Source of the DNA: Nocardia macrotermitis
GTDB taxonomy: Bacteria > Actinomycetota > Actinomycetes > Mycobacteriales > Mycobacteriaceae
Direction of reading: 5' to 3'
NCBI RefSeq assembly: GCF_009604405.1
Contig: NZ_WEGK01000007.1
Location: 310,001-374,000, forward strand
Length of the DNA: 64,000 nt
The notes under the pieces were generated by a model. That model made no database searches, had not been told where the DNA came from, and saw only the letters and a program-made list of their open reading frames with translations. Shown here piece after piece: positions 33,489-42,694 of this stretch (within the stretch, counting starts at the first letter, position 1; each line of letters starts with the position of its first letter). Position numbers and translations under genes: made by a program.

Positions 33489-35327
33489 ATGACGTCGAGC
33501 ACCGACGCCGGTCATACAGCCGAATCCGAGCCCGTCGCACGGGCGGAAGCCGAGCGTGTCGCGCGCGAGCAGGAAGTCGCGCGCGAGCGTGCGCAGGCCG
33601 CTCGCGAACGCCGCGCCCGGTCCCGCGCGGGCGCGAGCACGCAGACCGCCGGCCCGCGCGAACGCACCGGAAAACCGTTGCGACGCAAGTCCGAAGGTCA
33701 GTGGGCCCTGGGCTACCGCGAGCCGTTGAACGCGAACGAGCAGAGCAAGAAGGACGATCACCCGCTGAACGTCCGCACCCGCATCGAGAACATCTACGCC
33801 CCGGGCGGATTCGACTCGATCGACAAGGCCGATCTGCGCGGCCGCTTCCGCTGGTGGGGCCTGTACACCCAGCGTGAGCAGGGTTACGACGGCACCTGGA
33901 CCGGCGACGAGAACGTCGACATCCTCGAGGCGTCGTACTTCATGATGCGGGTGCGCTGCGACGGCGGCGCGCTGAACGCCGAGCAGCTGCGCACCCTCGG
34001 CGGTATCTCCACCGAGTTCGCCCGCGACACCGCGGACCTGTCGGACCGGGAGAACCTGCAGTACCACTGGATCGAGATCGAGAACGTCCCGGAGATCTGG
34101 CGACGCATCGAGGGCGTCGGCCTCCAGACCACCCAGGCGTGTGGTGACTGCCCGCGCGTGGTGCTCGGCTCCCCGCTCGCGGGTGAATCGCTGGACGAGG
34201 TCATCGACGGCAGCTGGGCCGTGGAGGAGATCACCCGCCGCTACGTCGGCAAGAAGGAGTACTCCAACCTGCCGCGCAAGTTCAAGACGGCGATCTCGGG
34301 CCAGCAGGACGTGGTGCACGAGATCAACGACCTCGCGTTCATCGGCGTCGAGCACCCCGAGCACGGCCCCGGCTTCGACCTGTGGGTCGGCGGCGGGCTG
34401 TCCACCAACCCGATGCTGGCCCAGCGGGTCGGCGCGTGGGTGCCGCTGGCGGACGTGCCCGATGTGTGGGAGGCGGTCGTCTCGCTGTTCCGCGACTACG
34501 GCTACCGCCGCCTGCGCACCAAGGCGCGGTTGAAGTTCCTGATCAAGGACTGGGGTATCGAGAAGTTCCGGCAGGTGCTCGAGGACGAGTTCCTGAAGCG
34601 CAAGCTGATCGACGGGCCCGCGCCCGAGGCTCCGGTGCGGCCCATCGATCACGTGGGCGTGCAGAAGTTGCGCAACGGGCTGAACGCGGTCGGGTTCTCC
34701 CCCATCGCCGGTCGCGTCTCGGGTACGACGCTGACCAAGGTGGCCGACGCCGCCGAGCGGATCGGGTCCGACCGGATCCGGTTCACCCCGTACCAGAAGC
34801 TCATCGTGCTCGACGTCCCCGACGACAAGGTCGAGGAGCTGATCGCCGAGCTGGAGCCGCTGAACCTGCAGGCGCGGCCGTCGGCGTGGCGGCGAAACCT
34901 GTTGGCGTGCAGTGGTATCGAGTTCTGCAAGCTGTCCTTCGTGGAGACCCGCAAGCGCTCCCAGGTGCTCGCGCCCGAACTGGATCAGCGCCTGGCCGAC
35001 ATCAACGCCCAGCTCGACGTGCCGGTCACCATCAACATCAACGGCTGCCCGAACTCCTGCGGCCGCTCGCAGATCGCCGACATCGGCTTCAAGGGCCAGC
35101 TCGTCGACGACGGCGACGGGAATCAGGTGGAGGGTTTCCAGGTTCATCTGGGCGGCACCCTCGGCATGGACGCCGCCTTCGGCCGGAAGTTGCGCCAGCA
35201 CAAGGTGACCAGCGCCGAACTCGGCGACTACATCGAGCGCGTGGTGCGCAATTTCGTCAAGGGCCGCACCGAGGGTGAGCGGTTCGCACAGTGGGCCGTC
35301 CGCACCGACGAAGCCGATCTCCGCTGA
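33489..35327 (+). CDS. sirA: Ferredoxin-dependent sulfite reductase
   Basis: 612 aa. Two ferrodoxin-like/siroheme halves. The [4Fe-4S]-siroheme ligands are ACSGIEFC and NGCPNSCGR near the C-terminus. The Tyr of YTQREQGYDG and Cys of TTQACGDCPR match the covalent Tyr-Cys pair of mycobacterial NirA/SirA. It reduces sulfite to sulfide for cysteine synthesis. The N-terminus has an unusual 60-residue Arg/Ala/Glu coiled-coil-like extension before the conserved domain. The AGGAG site fits the ATG at 33489. First enzyme of the operon; cysH follows 16 bases later. Confidence 0.93.
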   Translation: MTSSTDAGHTAESEPVARAEAERVAREQEVARERAQAARERRARSRAGASTQTAGPRERTGKPLRRKSEGQWALGYREPLNANEQSKKDDHPLNVRTRIENIYAPGGFDSIDKADLRGRFRWWGLYTQREQGYDGTWTGDENVDILEASYFMMRVRCDGGALNAEQLRTLGGISTEFARDTADLSDRENLQYHWIEIENVPEIWRRIEGVGLQTTQACGDCPRVVLGSPLAGESLDEVIDGSWAVEEITRRYVGKKEYSNLPRKFKTAISGQQDVVHEINDLAFIGVEHPEHGPGFDLWVGGGLSTNPMLAQRVGAWVPLADVPDVWEAVVSLFRDYGYRRLRTKARLKFLIKDWGIEKFRQVLEDEFLKRKLIDGPAPEAPVRPIDHVGVQKLRNGLNAVGFSPIAGRVSGTTLTKVADAAERIGSDRIRFTPYQKLIVLDVPDDKVEELIAELEPLNLQARPSAWRRNLLACSGIEFCKLSFVETRKRSQVLAPELDQRLADINAQLDVPVTININGCPNSCGRSQIADIGFKGQLVDDGDGNQVEGFQVHLGGTLGMDAAFGRKLRQHKVTSAELGDYIERVVRNFVKGRTEGERFAQWAVRTDEADLR

Positions 35328-35343
35328 CAGGGAAAGTGACGCT

Positions 35344-36060
35344 ATGACAACCACTTTGGGCAAGCTCTCCGAGGACGAACTGCGGCGCATCGCCGAGGAC
35401 GGCGCGACCGCGCTCGGTCCCGACGCCTCGGCCGCCGAACTGCTCCGGTGGACCGAGGAGACCTTCGGTTCGAACTACATCGTCGCGTCGAACATGCAGG
35501 ACGCGGTGCTGGTGCACCTGGCCGCGCAGACCCGCCCCGGCGTGGACGTGCTGTTCCTGGACACCGGCTACCACTTCGCCGAGACCATCGGCACCCGCGA
35601 CGCGGTGGAGACCGTGTACGGCGTGAACATCGTCAACGCGCAGCCCGAACACACTGTGGCACAACAGGATCAGCTGCTGGGCAAGGATCTGTTCGCCCGC
35701 GAGCCCAACGAGTGCTGTCGCCTGCGCAAGGTGGTGCCGCTGCAGCAGTCCCTGGGTGGTTACAACGCCTGGGTCACCGGCATCCGCCGCGTGGAGGCCC
35801 CCACCCGCGCCAACGCGCCCCTGATCTCCTTCGACGAGGGCTTCGGCCTGGTGAAGATCAACCCGATCGCCGCCTGGTCCGACGAGGAGATGGCCGAGTA
35901 CATCGACCGGCACGGCATCCTCGTCAATCCCCTTGTGGAAGAGGGATATCCGTCCATCGGTTGCGCTCCGTGCACACGGAAACCGGAACCGGGAGCCGAT
36001 CCGCGAAGCGGCCGCTGGGCCGGCCTCGCCAAGACCGAATGCGGGTTACACCAGTCTTAA
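35344..36060 (+). CDS. cysH: APS reductase (assimilatory, Fe-S type)
   Basis: 238 aa. PP-loop fold with YIVASNMQD and LFLDTGYHF. The four cluster cysteines appear as NECCRLRKV and GCAPCTRKPEPG. The C-terminal ECGLH motif carries the catalytic Cys. The CC...CxxC pattern marks adenylylsulfate rather than PAPS reduction, fitting the cysD/cysN genes without cysC. The ATG at 35344 follows a GGGAAAG site. A TnpB element begins right after the stop, and the stop codon itself may be supplied by the element's end. Confidence 0.93.
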   Translation: MTTTLGKLSEDELRRIAEDGATALGPDASAAELLRWTEETFGSNYIVASNMQDAVLVHLAAQTRPGVDVLFLDTGYHFAETIGTRDAVETVYGVNIVNAQPEHTVAQQDQLLGKDLFAREPNECCRLRKVVPLQQSLGGYNAWVTGIRRVEAPTRANAPLISFDEGFGLVKINPIAAWSDEEMAEYIDRHGILVNPLVEEGYPSIGCAPCTRKPEPGADPRSGRWAGLAKTECGLHQS

Positions 36061-37323
36061 CGGTTCTCACGAAGTTACTCGCAAGATTCCAAGCTCAGAC
36101 TGCACCGACAACCGCCGCGGAGGAGGGCTGCAGATGTCTTACATCGTCAACACAAGTGTGGCCCCGTTCTGCCACAGCCAGAATCACTCTGGCAGCGTTC
36201 CTGTCTCTGCATTCGGTGTGACTGCATTCGGTGCAGAGAAAAGTCCTCGTACCAAGGTCGAGGTGCTGCTTGGTTCTCGCGAAACATCTCGAACATGTGA
36301 CCGTCGTATGCGCCGGTTGAACCAACACCACCGTACGACCGGCACGTACAGCTCGGACTATGAGTTCTCGCTTGGTCTGACCGATGGCCGCGTCGGCGGC
36401 CTTACGCGCCATCGACGACTTGGCCAAGAACCCCGGCCGAAAGTCTTCCACGGCGATGATCTGGTGAGCAACAACAACCCGCTTCGCCCATACCCGAGCA
36501 TCGTGGCTGGACTGACGCGCAGCTTTCTTCCGCAACCTGGCGACCTCGTGCTTCGCGCGGCGGTAACCACGGGACGGCACCGCACCGTGTCGATGACGTC
36601 TCGTCATTCGGCGTTGCGCTCTTGCCAGCTCGGCAGCACAGCGCTTGCGATACCCGCGATAGGGGAGATCGTGAGCGGAGTCAGTAGTTGTAGCCGTCGT
36701 ACGAATTCCCCAGTCGATGCCGATGGCATCCGACACAGTCGGCAACGGCTCGGACTCCCGCTGGACCACGAACGAGGCGTACCAGGCGCCAAGACTGTCC
36801 TGGAAAATCCGCACGCTGGTTGGTTGACTCGGCAACTCCCTCGACCATACAACCGGAACCGAGAGGCCCTTCGGCAGGCAGAGACGCCCATCCCGAAGAC
36901 GAAACCCGCGTCGGGTGTACTCCAGGGACAAATGGCTCGTCTTGCGCGACTTGAACTTTGGGCGTCGCCTGCCCGGAATCTTGAAAGATTCGTCCAAAGC
37001 TCGTGCGTAGGTACGCAGAGTCTGTTGTTGAGCAACCTGGGAACCTTCACGCAGCCAACTGTTCCGACGGCGGGCTGCGGTCAACAGCTTGCTCAACTTG
37101 CTGAATGTCGGTTTCAGCCACGACTTGTCCTGATGCACAGCCTCATTCCAAACGAAGCGGCAGCGGTGCGATTCCGCAATCAGTTCTCGAGCAGCGACAA
37201 CTCCCGGACGGATCCGGTAGTTGTAGCGCACTGTCTCGATCACATGCTCAAGATACCGAGGACCACCGACATGAAATACCCAGTGAACGAGATACCACCG
37301 ACCAGAGTCACGGATGTGAGCAG
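36061..37323 (-). mobile_element. TnpB-only IS200/IS605-type element between cysH and cysD
   Basis: A single tnpB gene, no tnpA, fills almost the whole 1.26-kb gap in an operon whose genes are otherwise 1-16 bases apart. On the minus strand the stop is followed by a hairpin (36066-36085: 8-bp stem with G-U pairs, loop UAAC), as at the right end of such elements, where the guide (reRNA) is processed. Upstream of tnpB, GTCGGTGGT occurs twice (within 37244-37310). Exact ends cannot be fixed without an empty site for comparison. Confidence 0.7.
36095..37243 (-). CDS. tnpB: TnpB RNA-guided endonuclease (RuvC-like)
   Basis: 382 aa from the GTG at 37243 (another GTG at 37231). The RuvC triad is intact: Asp in IGIDWGIRTTATT, Glu in IIAVEDFRPG and Asp in CRDRNAARV. 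The zinc ribbon reads CSRC ... CTEC. The N-terminal part with WNEAVHQDKSW fits the RNA-binding wedge region. TnpB cuts DNA next to a short TAM guided by RNA from the element's right end, which promotes retention at the donor site. Antisense to the sulfur operon. Appears full length and functional by motif. Confidence 0.9.
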   Translation of the reverse strand: MIETVRYNYRIRPGVVAARELIAESHRCRFVWNEAVHQDKSWLKPTFSKLSKLLTAARRRNSWLREGSQVAQQQTLRTYARALDESFKIPGRRRPKFKSRKTSHLSLEYTRRGFRLRDGRLCLPKGLSVPVVWSRELPSQPTSVRIFQDSLGAWYASFVVQRESEPLPTVSDAIGIDWGIRTTATTTDSAHDLPYRGYRKRCAAELARAQRRMTRRHRHGAVPSRGYRRAKHEVARLRKKAARQSSHDARVWAKRVVVAHQIIAVEDFRPGFLAKSSMARKAADAAIGQTKRELIVRAVRAGRTVVLVQPAHTTVTCSRCFARTKQHLDLGTRTFLCTECSHTECRDRNAARVILAVAERGHTCVDDVRHLQPSSAAVVGAV

Positions 37324-38247
37324 ATGACAGTTCAATTGACGACCAGGGCCACACCCGAATTCGACACTCTGGCCGCGCTGGAGTCCGAGGCCATCCACAT
37401 CTTCCGCGAGGTCGCGGGCGAGTTCGAGCGGCCGGTGATCCTGTTCTCCGGTGGTAAGGACTCCACCGTGCTGCTGCATCTGGCGCTCAAGGCATTCTGG
37501 CCCGCGCCGCTGCCGTTCGCGCTGTTGCACGTGGACACCGGGCACAACCTCACCGAGGTGCTGGAGTTCCGCGATCACGTGGTGGAGAAGTACGGGCTGC
37601 GGTTGCACGTGGCCAGCGTCGAGGAGTACCTCGCCGACGGGCGGCTGACCGAGCGGCCCGACGGCATCCGCAACCCGTTGCAGACCGTCCCGCTGCTGGA
37701 CGCGATCACCGACAACCGGTTCGACGCGGTGTTCGGCGGCGGTCGGCGCGACGAGGAGCGCTCGCGGGCCAAGGAGCGGATCTTCTCGCTGCGCGACGCG
37801 TTCGGGCGCTGGGATCCCAAGCGGCAGCGGCCCGAACTGTGGAACCTGTACAACGGCAAACACGCTCCGGGAGAACATGTTCGGGTGTTCCCGCTGAGCA
37901 ACTGGACCGAGCTGGACATCTGGCGGTACATCGCCCGCGAGGACGTCGAACTGGCGACCATCTACTACGCGCATCAGCGCCCGGTCTACCAGCGCGACGG
38001 CATGTGGATGACCCCGGGCAGCTGGGGCGGGCCGCGCGAGGACGAGGAACTGGTCACCAAGTCGGTGCGCTACCGCACCGTCGGCGACGGATCCACCACC
38101 GGCGCAATCATTTCCGACGCCGCCGACAATGCCGCGATCCTCGCCGAGGTCGCCGCCTCCCGGCTCACCGAACGCGGGGCCACCCGCGGCGACGACCGGG
38201 TGTCCGAGGCCGCGATGGAGGATCGTAAACGAGAGGGTTATTTCTGA
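37324..38247 (+). CDS. cysD: Sulfate adenylyltransferase subunit 2
   Basis: 307 aa. PP-loop SGGKDSTVLLHLALKAF at about 43; then LLHVDTGHNL and GGRRDEERSRAKERIFS. With CysN it makes adenylylsulfate from ATP and sulfate. The ATG at 37324 has only a weak site (GTGAGCAG), perhaps because the insertion replaced the native leader. The stop overlaps cysN by one base. After the TnpB insertion it may depend on read-through from sirA-cysH or on a promoter within or near the element. Confidence 0.94.
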   Translation: MTVQLTTRATPEFDTLAALESEAIHIFREVAGEFERPVILFSGGKDSTVLLHLALKAFWPAPLPFALLHVDTGHNLTEVLEFRDHVVEKYGLRLHVASVEEYLADGRLTERPDGIRNPLQTVPLLDAITDNRFDAVFGGGRRDEERSRAKERIFSLRDAFGRWDPKRQRPELWNLYNGKHAPGEHVRVFPLSNWTELDIWRYIAREDVELATIYYAHQRPVYQRDGMWMTPGSWGGPREDEELVTKSVRYRTVGDGSTTGAIISDAADNAAILAEVAASRLTERGATRGDDRVSEAAMEDRKREGYF

Positions 38248-39542
38248 TGTCCGACCTGTTGAGACTGGCCACCGCCGGAAGTGTCGACGACGGTAAGTCC
38301 ACCCTGGTCGGACGCCTGCTGTACGACACCAAATCCGTACTGGCGGACCAGATCGACGCCGTCACGCGGGCCTCGGTCGACCGGGGTCTGTCCACCCCGG
38401 ATCTGTCGCTGCTGGTCGACGGGCTGCGCGCGGAACGTGAGCAGGGCATCACGATCGACGTGGCGTATCGCTACTTCGCCACGCCCGCACGGTCTTTCGT
38501 GCTCGCCGACACCCCCGGGCACGTGCAGTACACCCGCAACACGGTGTCCGGCGCGTCCACCGCGCAACTGGTGATCCTGCTGGTCGACGCGCGCAAGGGC
38601 GTCATCGAGCAGACCCGGCGGCACGCCGCAGTGATGGCGCTGCTGGGTGTGCCCAAACTCGTTCTGGCCGTGAACAAGATCGACCTGGTCGACGACGCGG
38701 CGGGCGTGTTCGAGCGGATCGTGCGCGAATTCACCGATCTGACAACGAAATTGGGCTGGGCGCGGGAGGACGTGACCGAGATCCCGGTCTCCGCGCTGCA
38801 CGGTGACAATATCGCGTCGCGGTCGGAGAACACGCCGTACTACGACGGGCCCTCGCTGATCGAGCATCTGGAGTCGGTTCCGGTCGACGCCGATGTGCAC
38901 GGGCGGCACCAGGTGGGGCTGCGGTTTCCGGTGCAGTACGTCATCCGGCCGCGGACCGCGGAGTACCCGGACTATCGCGGTTACGCCGGGCAGATCGCCG
39001 CGGGCGTGGTGCGTCCCGGGGACCAGGTCGTGGTGCTGCCGTCCGGGACCCGGACCACGGTCGAGCGGATCGACACCGCCGACGGTGAGCTCGAATCGGC
39101 TCAGCCGGGGCGCAGTGTGACCCTGATTCTGGCCGATGACGTGGACGTTTCGCGCGGGGATGTGATCGCCGCGGCGACCGACGCCCCCGAACCGATCGAC
39201 ACGTTCGACGCCACCGTCTGCTGGCTCGGCGACAAGCCGCTGCGGGCGGGTGCGCGACTGCTGCTCAAACACGGCACCCGCACCACGCAGGCGGTCGTGG
39301 GCGCGCTGCTGGAGCGTTTCGACGAACAGCACCTGGCCGCCGACACCGAGGCGGAATCGTTGGCGCTCAACGACATCGGCCGTATCTCGGTGCGTGTCGC
39401 GGATCCGATCGTGGCCGACGACTACCGCGTCAACCGGCACACCGGCAGCTTCCTGCTGATCGATCCGGCCGGTGGGAACACGCTGGCCGCCGGGCTGGTC
39501 GGGGATGCGCTGACCGCGGTCGAGGTCGGCACCGAGAGCTGA
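38247..39542 (+). CDS. cysN: Sulfate adenylyltransferase subunit 1 (GTPase)
   Basis: 431 aa. EF-Tu-like GTPase: G1 GSVDDGKST, G3 DTPGHVQYTRN, G4 NKID, then two beta-barrel domains. There is no C-terminal APS kinase (CysC) fusion, unlike the mycobacterial CysNC. This matches the use of APS reductase (CysH), which needs no PAPS. One-base overlap with cysD and with the next gene. Confidence 0.94.
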   Translation: MSDLLRLATAGSVDDGKSTLVGRLLYDTKSVLADQIDAVTRASVDRGLSTPDLSLLVDGLRAEREQGITIDVAYRYFATPARSFVLADTPGHVQYTRNTVSGASTAQLVILLVDARKGVIEQTRRHAAVMALLGVPKLVLAVNKIDLVDDAAGVFERIVREFTDLTTKLGWAREDVTEIPVSALHGDNIASRSENTPYYDGPSLIEHLESVPVDADVHGRHQVGLRFPVQYVIRPRTAEYPDYRGYAGQIAAGVVRPGDQVVVLPSGTRTTVERIDTADGELESAQPGRSVTLILADDVDVSRGDVIAAATDAPEPIDTFDATVCWLGDKPLRAGARLLLKHGTRTTQAVVGALLERFDEQHLAADTEAESLALNDIGRISVRVADPIVADDYRVNRHTGSFLLIDPAGGNTLAAGLVGDALTAVEVGTES

Positions 39543-40414
39543 TGTCGTACCGCGGTAGCACCGGCCGGTCACTCGGCGGATTCCGGACCGGAGCCGTCGA
39601 GGTGCGTGCCGCGTACGAGTCACCTTCCGCGACAGTTGATTTCGGGATCCGGTGCCGCGCGGTTTCGACCGACGGTCCGGCGCTGATCGCGGTGGCGCAC
39701 GGCAGCCGGGACCCGAGGTCGGCGGCGACCATGTCGGCGGTGGTTTCCGGTGTGGCGCAGCGGAAACCGGGGCTGGATGTGCGGCTGGCGTTCCTGGACC
39801 TGAATACGCCGTCGGTCGAGCAGGTCGTCGATGCCGTTGTCGCACAGGGACATCGGGAGGCGGTCGTAGTGCCGCTGCTGCTGGGTAGTGCGTTCCACGC
39901 GCGGGTGGATCTGCCCGGGCTGCTCGCGGCGGTCCGGGCGCGGCATCCGCGACTGCGGGTGCGTCAGGCCGAGGTGCTGGGGCCGGATCCGCTGCTGGTC
40001 ACCGCGCTGCGTGAGCGGGTGCTGGCGGCCGGGTTCGAGCTCGGGGACGACACGTTGGGGGTGGCCGTCGCGGCGGTCGGGTCCTCGTCATCCGAGGCCA
40101 ACCGGCGCACCGGCGGCCTGGGCAGGCTGCTCGCGGCGGGAACCGGGTGGCGTACCGAGACGTGTTTCGCTACCACCGAACCCTCTCTGCCCCAAGCGGT
40201 CTCGTCTCTCCGGGAGCGGGGGTGCGCCCGGGTCGTCGTAGCGCCGTGGTTCCTGGCCCCTGGATTGCTCACCGATCGTCTCGTCACGGCCGCGCCGGAC
40301 GTCGCGTATGCCGAGCCGCTCGGGAGTCACCGGCTCGTCGCGGAGGTCGTGGCGCGGCGGTATGCGAGTGCGGTGCGCGAGCTGCGGCGCGGGATCGATA
40401 TCGCCGTCGCGTAG
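39542..40414 (+). CDS. Sirohydrochlorin ferrochelatase, CbiX/SirB type
   Basis: 290 aa with two CbiX half-domains. The first has the metal-binding His in AVAHGSRDPRS and PLLLGSAFHARVDLP; the second has VVVAPWFLAPGLLTDR. It inserts iron into sirohydrochlorin to make siroheme, the cofactor of SirA in the same operon. M. tuberculosis has the homolog Rv2393 next to cysH. The start overlaps cysN (TGATG); the first ~40 residues are not conserved and no better start lies before VSTDGPALIAVAHG. Confidence 0.88.
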   Translation: MSYRGSTGRSLGGFRTGAVEVRAAYESPSATVDFGIRCRAVSTDGPALIAVAHGSRDPRSAATMSAVVSGVAQRKPGLDVRLAFLDLNTPSVEQVVDAVVAQGHREAVVVPLLLGSAFHARVDLPGLLAAVRARHPRLRVRQAEVLGPDPLLVTALRERVLAAGFELGDDTLGVAVAAVGSSSSEANRRTGGLGRLLAAGTGWRTETCFATTEPSLPQAVSSLRERGCARVVVAPWFLAPGLLTDRLVTAAPDVAYAEPLGSHRLVAEVVARRYASAVRELRRGIDIAVA

Positions 40415-40509
40415 TTCCGCGAATCAGGCTGCGCCGGATCGGTTTTCACACCGGTTTCGCGCACGTCGCCGGACATCAGTATGCGGACGGCCGCGCAACC
40501 GCGGATCGC

Positions 40510-41310
40510 TCAGCGGAACCAGCGTTCGAGCACCTGGGCGACGCCGTCCTCGTCGACCGGGGCGGTGACCTCGTCGGCGACGTCGCGGGCAGCGGCCACG
40601 GCATTGCCCATGGCTACCGAATGTCCTGCCCAAGAAAGCATTTCGCAGTCGTTGTAGCCGTCGCCGATGGCCAGGGTGGCGCTCGGGGGGACGTCGAGTT
40701 CGCGGCGCAGGCGTTCGAGGGCCCAGCCCTTGGAGACGCCCTGGCGGGAGGCGACGAGCCAGGGCTCGTCCTCGCCGTGCACCCAGCCCGCGCCGGGGAG
40801 TTCGCGCTCGCCCATCACCTCGACCATGTCGGCGAGCGAACCGCCGGGCCACCAGCCGTTCAGGCGGGTGGTCGGTTCCAGGCTCAGGTCGTCGTCCTCG
40901 ACGAAACGGAATTCGCCGAGACGGAAGCTGCCCGGGTAGTAGCCGGTGGTCCAGGTGCCGATGCCGACCTTCTCCACCGACAGCACCATGTCGGGGAACA
41001 GTTCGCGCAGGACCGCGACGGACGGCTCCGGGTCGAAGGTGTGCACGTCGCGTGCCTCCCCGGACGAAACGTCCGCTTGCACAGCGCCGTTCGAGCAGAT
41101 CGTCTGCCCCTCGTCCAGGCCCAGCTCCTGCACCACCAGCCGGGTCGCCAATAGGGTGCGGCCGGTCGCGACGACCACGTGCGCACCCGCGTCGACGGCC
41201 GCGTGCACCGCGTCGCGCACGCGCGGGGTGATCGGTTCACCGGTCCGCAGCAGGGTTCCGTCCACATCCAGGGCTATCAGGCGAGGTCTGTCGGCAGTGT
41301 CGTCCACCAC
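40510..41310 (-). CDS. HAD-superfamily (Cof-type) phosphatase
   Basis: 266 aa. Motif I LDVDGTLL with nucleophile Asp; motif II VATGRT; motif III Lys in GVSKGWALERL; motif IV IGDGYNDCEML. The C2-type cap between motifs II and III marks the Cof/IIB group that dephosphorylates sugar phosphates or nucleotides. Substrate unknown. GTG start after GAGGTG. Convergent with the chelatase gene. Confidence 0.88.
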   Translation of the reverse strand: MVDDTADRPRLIALDVDGTLLRTGEPITPRVRDAVHAAVDAGAHVVVATGRTLLATRLVVQELGLDEGQTICSNGAVQADVSSGEARDVHTFDPEPSVAVLRELFPDMVLSVEKVGIGTWTTGYYPGSFRLGEFRFVEDDDLSLEPTTRLNGWWPGGSLADMVEVMGERELPGAGWVHGEDEPWLVASRQGVSKGWALERLRRELDVPPSATLAIGDGYNDCEMLSWAGHSVAMGNAVAAARDVADEVTAPVDEDGVAQVLERWFR

Positions 41311-41326
41311 CTCATTCTTACCGATT

Positions 41327-41338
41327 GTGCATATGCAC
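41327..41338. promoter_or_regulatory. 12-bp palindrome upstream of the HAD gene
   Basis: GTGCATATGCAC, perfect dyad 17 bases before the HAD start. It could be an operator; nothing else supports it. Confidence 0.3.
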
Positions 41339-41364
41339 GTTCACGGCTGTGGATGATCTCTCAG

Positions 41365-42063
41365 TCATTCCGGAAAATCGGGCAGCGGAAGATAGGGCGC
41401 GATCGCGTGCGCGAGATTGGCAACGGTCAAGGACTGCAACCACACTCGGCCCGGACCGGTGAGCGCGGCCAGGAACAGACCGTCGCCGCCGAACAGGATG
41501 TTGCGGATGCCGCGCAGGATGGTGATGTCGAATCCGACTGTGGAGTCGAACATTCCGACATGTCCGGGATGTACCCGCAGCCGCTCCCCCGGCGCGAGGT
41601 CGTAGCGAACCACCTCACCGGACAGTTCGGCCCACATCCGCCCCGCACCGCTCACCCGCTGCAACGTGAACCCCGAACCACCGAAGATCCCCGCCCCGAG
41701 CCGCCGCTGAAAGCTCAGCGACACCCTGACATCGCCTGTGGCACAGAGAAATCCGTGCCGGTGCACCAGATAGTCCCGTCCCGGCTCCACCGGCGCCGGC
41801 ACGATCTGCCCCGGCAGTTTCGCCGCGAACGCCACCGTCCCCGGATGCCGCTCGGCCGAATACTCGGTCATGTACAACCCGGCACCCGCCAACGCCCGCT
41901 TCACCGCCCGGAACACCCCGCCCGACCCCACCCGCGTGGAAGTCCGCAGCCGAATCGAATCCGTCATCCACGACAACTGCCCCGACTCGGCCACCACACT
42001 CTCCCCCGGCTCGAGCGACACCTCGAGCACCGGCATCACACTTCCGATGATCCTGGGTTCCAT
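41365..42063 (-). CDS. AIM24 (TIGR00266-like) family protein
   Basis: 232 aa, beta-rich, Gly-spaced. AIM24 family marks: PGESVVAESGQLSWMTDSI, GLYMTEYSA, GGSGFTLQRVSGAGRMWAEL and GFDITILRGIRNILFGGDGLFLA. The bacterial members are of unknown function; the yeast homolog is mitochondrial. The ATG at 42063 has GGAG two bases upstream, closer than usual. A stand-alone gene. Confidence 0.85.
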   Translation of the reverse strand: MEPRIIGSVMPVLEVSLEPGESVVAESGQLSWMTDSIRLRTSTRVGSGGVFRAVKRALAGAGLYMTEYSAERHPGTVAFAAKLPGQIVPAPVEPGRDYLVHRHGFLCATGDVRVSLSFQRRLGAGIFGGSGFTLQRVSGAGRMWAELSGEVVRYDLAPGERLRVHPGHVGMFDSTVGFDITILRGIRNILFGGDGLFLAALTGPGRVWLQSLTVANLAHAIAPYLPLPDFPE

Positions 42064-42150
42064 CACTCCAGTGTGCGCTCGCTGTCGGGCAATCCGCATG
42101 CACGAGACTGCGTGAATATCAGCGCATTTCGATCGAACAAGTCGTTTCGG

Positions 42151-42633
42151 TCAGCGCGGTTCGAGGATGACGATCGGGATGGGGCGAGTACCGATGGCGC
42201 GTTGGTAGAGGTCGAAGGCAGGAAAGATGGCCACGAAGCCGGGCCACAGGGCGGCACGTTCGGCGTCGGTGGCAATACGGGCGTGCACCTCGCGGCGGTC
42301 GGGCCCGACCTCGATGGTCGTATCGGGGTGAGCACGGAGATTGTGGTACCAGCCCGGGAGCTCAGGTTGCCCAGCCTTGGAGGCGGCGATAGCGGTAACC
42401 GCCCCCACCTGATGAACGATCACCGGCGAGGTCCGGCGAATACCACTCTTCGCACCGACATGATCGAGCAACAGAATACGAGCATCCGGATACCCGGTAA
42501 TCCGCCCCCCGATACGTCCACGCGACCACCGATACACCGCGACATGCCAACGCGTAGACCGCTTCCCGAGATACACCCCACGCCGATTGGCGAACTGCGA
42601 AACCGCCAGCACCGGCCGAGCGAAGATCGACAT
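42151..42633 (-). CDS. Deazaflavin (F420)-dependent nitroreductase-like protein
   Basis: 160 aa, DDN/split-barrel family. Signature: ILLLDHVGAKSGIRRTSPVIVH, then AIAASKAGQPELPGWYHNLRAHPDTTIEVG. Mycobacterial relatives use F420H2 to reduce quinones or nitro compounds. The Met at 42633 is preceded by GGAGG only one base away, so the true start may be an upstream GTG (VSGVRSNGG). Overlaps nothing; GFA gene lies just upstream on the same strand. Confidence 0.85.
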   Translation of the reverse strand: MSIFARPVLAVSQFANRRGVYLGKRSTRWHVAVYRWSRGRIGGRITGYPDARILLLDHVGAKSGIRRTSPVIVHQVGAVTAIAASKAGQPELPGWYHNLRAHPDTTIEVGPDRREVHARIATDAERAALWPGFVAIFPAFDLYQRAIGTRPIPIVILEPR

Positions 42634-42694
42634 ACCTCCATTAGACCGCACCCCCGACACCCTCGAAATCAGCCGGGGCGACAGAGCCACCTGC

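Noticed and set aside
33420..35390. 656-codon open frame antisense to sirA
   Set aside because: Produced by high-GC third positions of sirA; sirA has all family motifs and an operon context.
36061..37323. TnpA (Y1 transposase) partner of tnpB
   Set aside because: No frame with the HUH and catalytic Tyr motifs; the space outside tnpB is too small.
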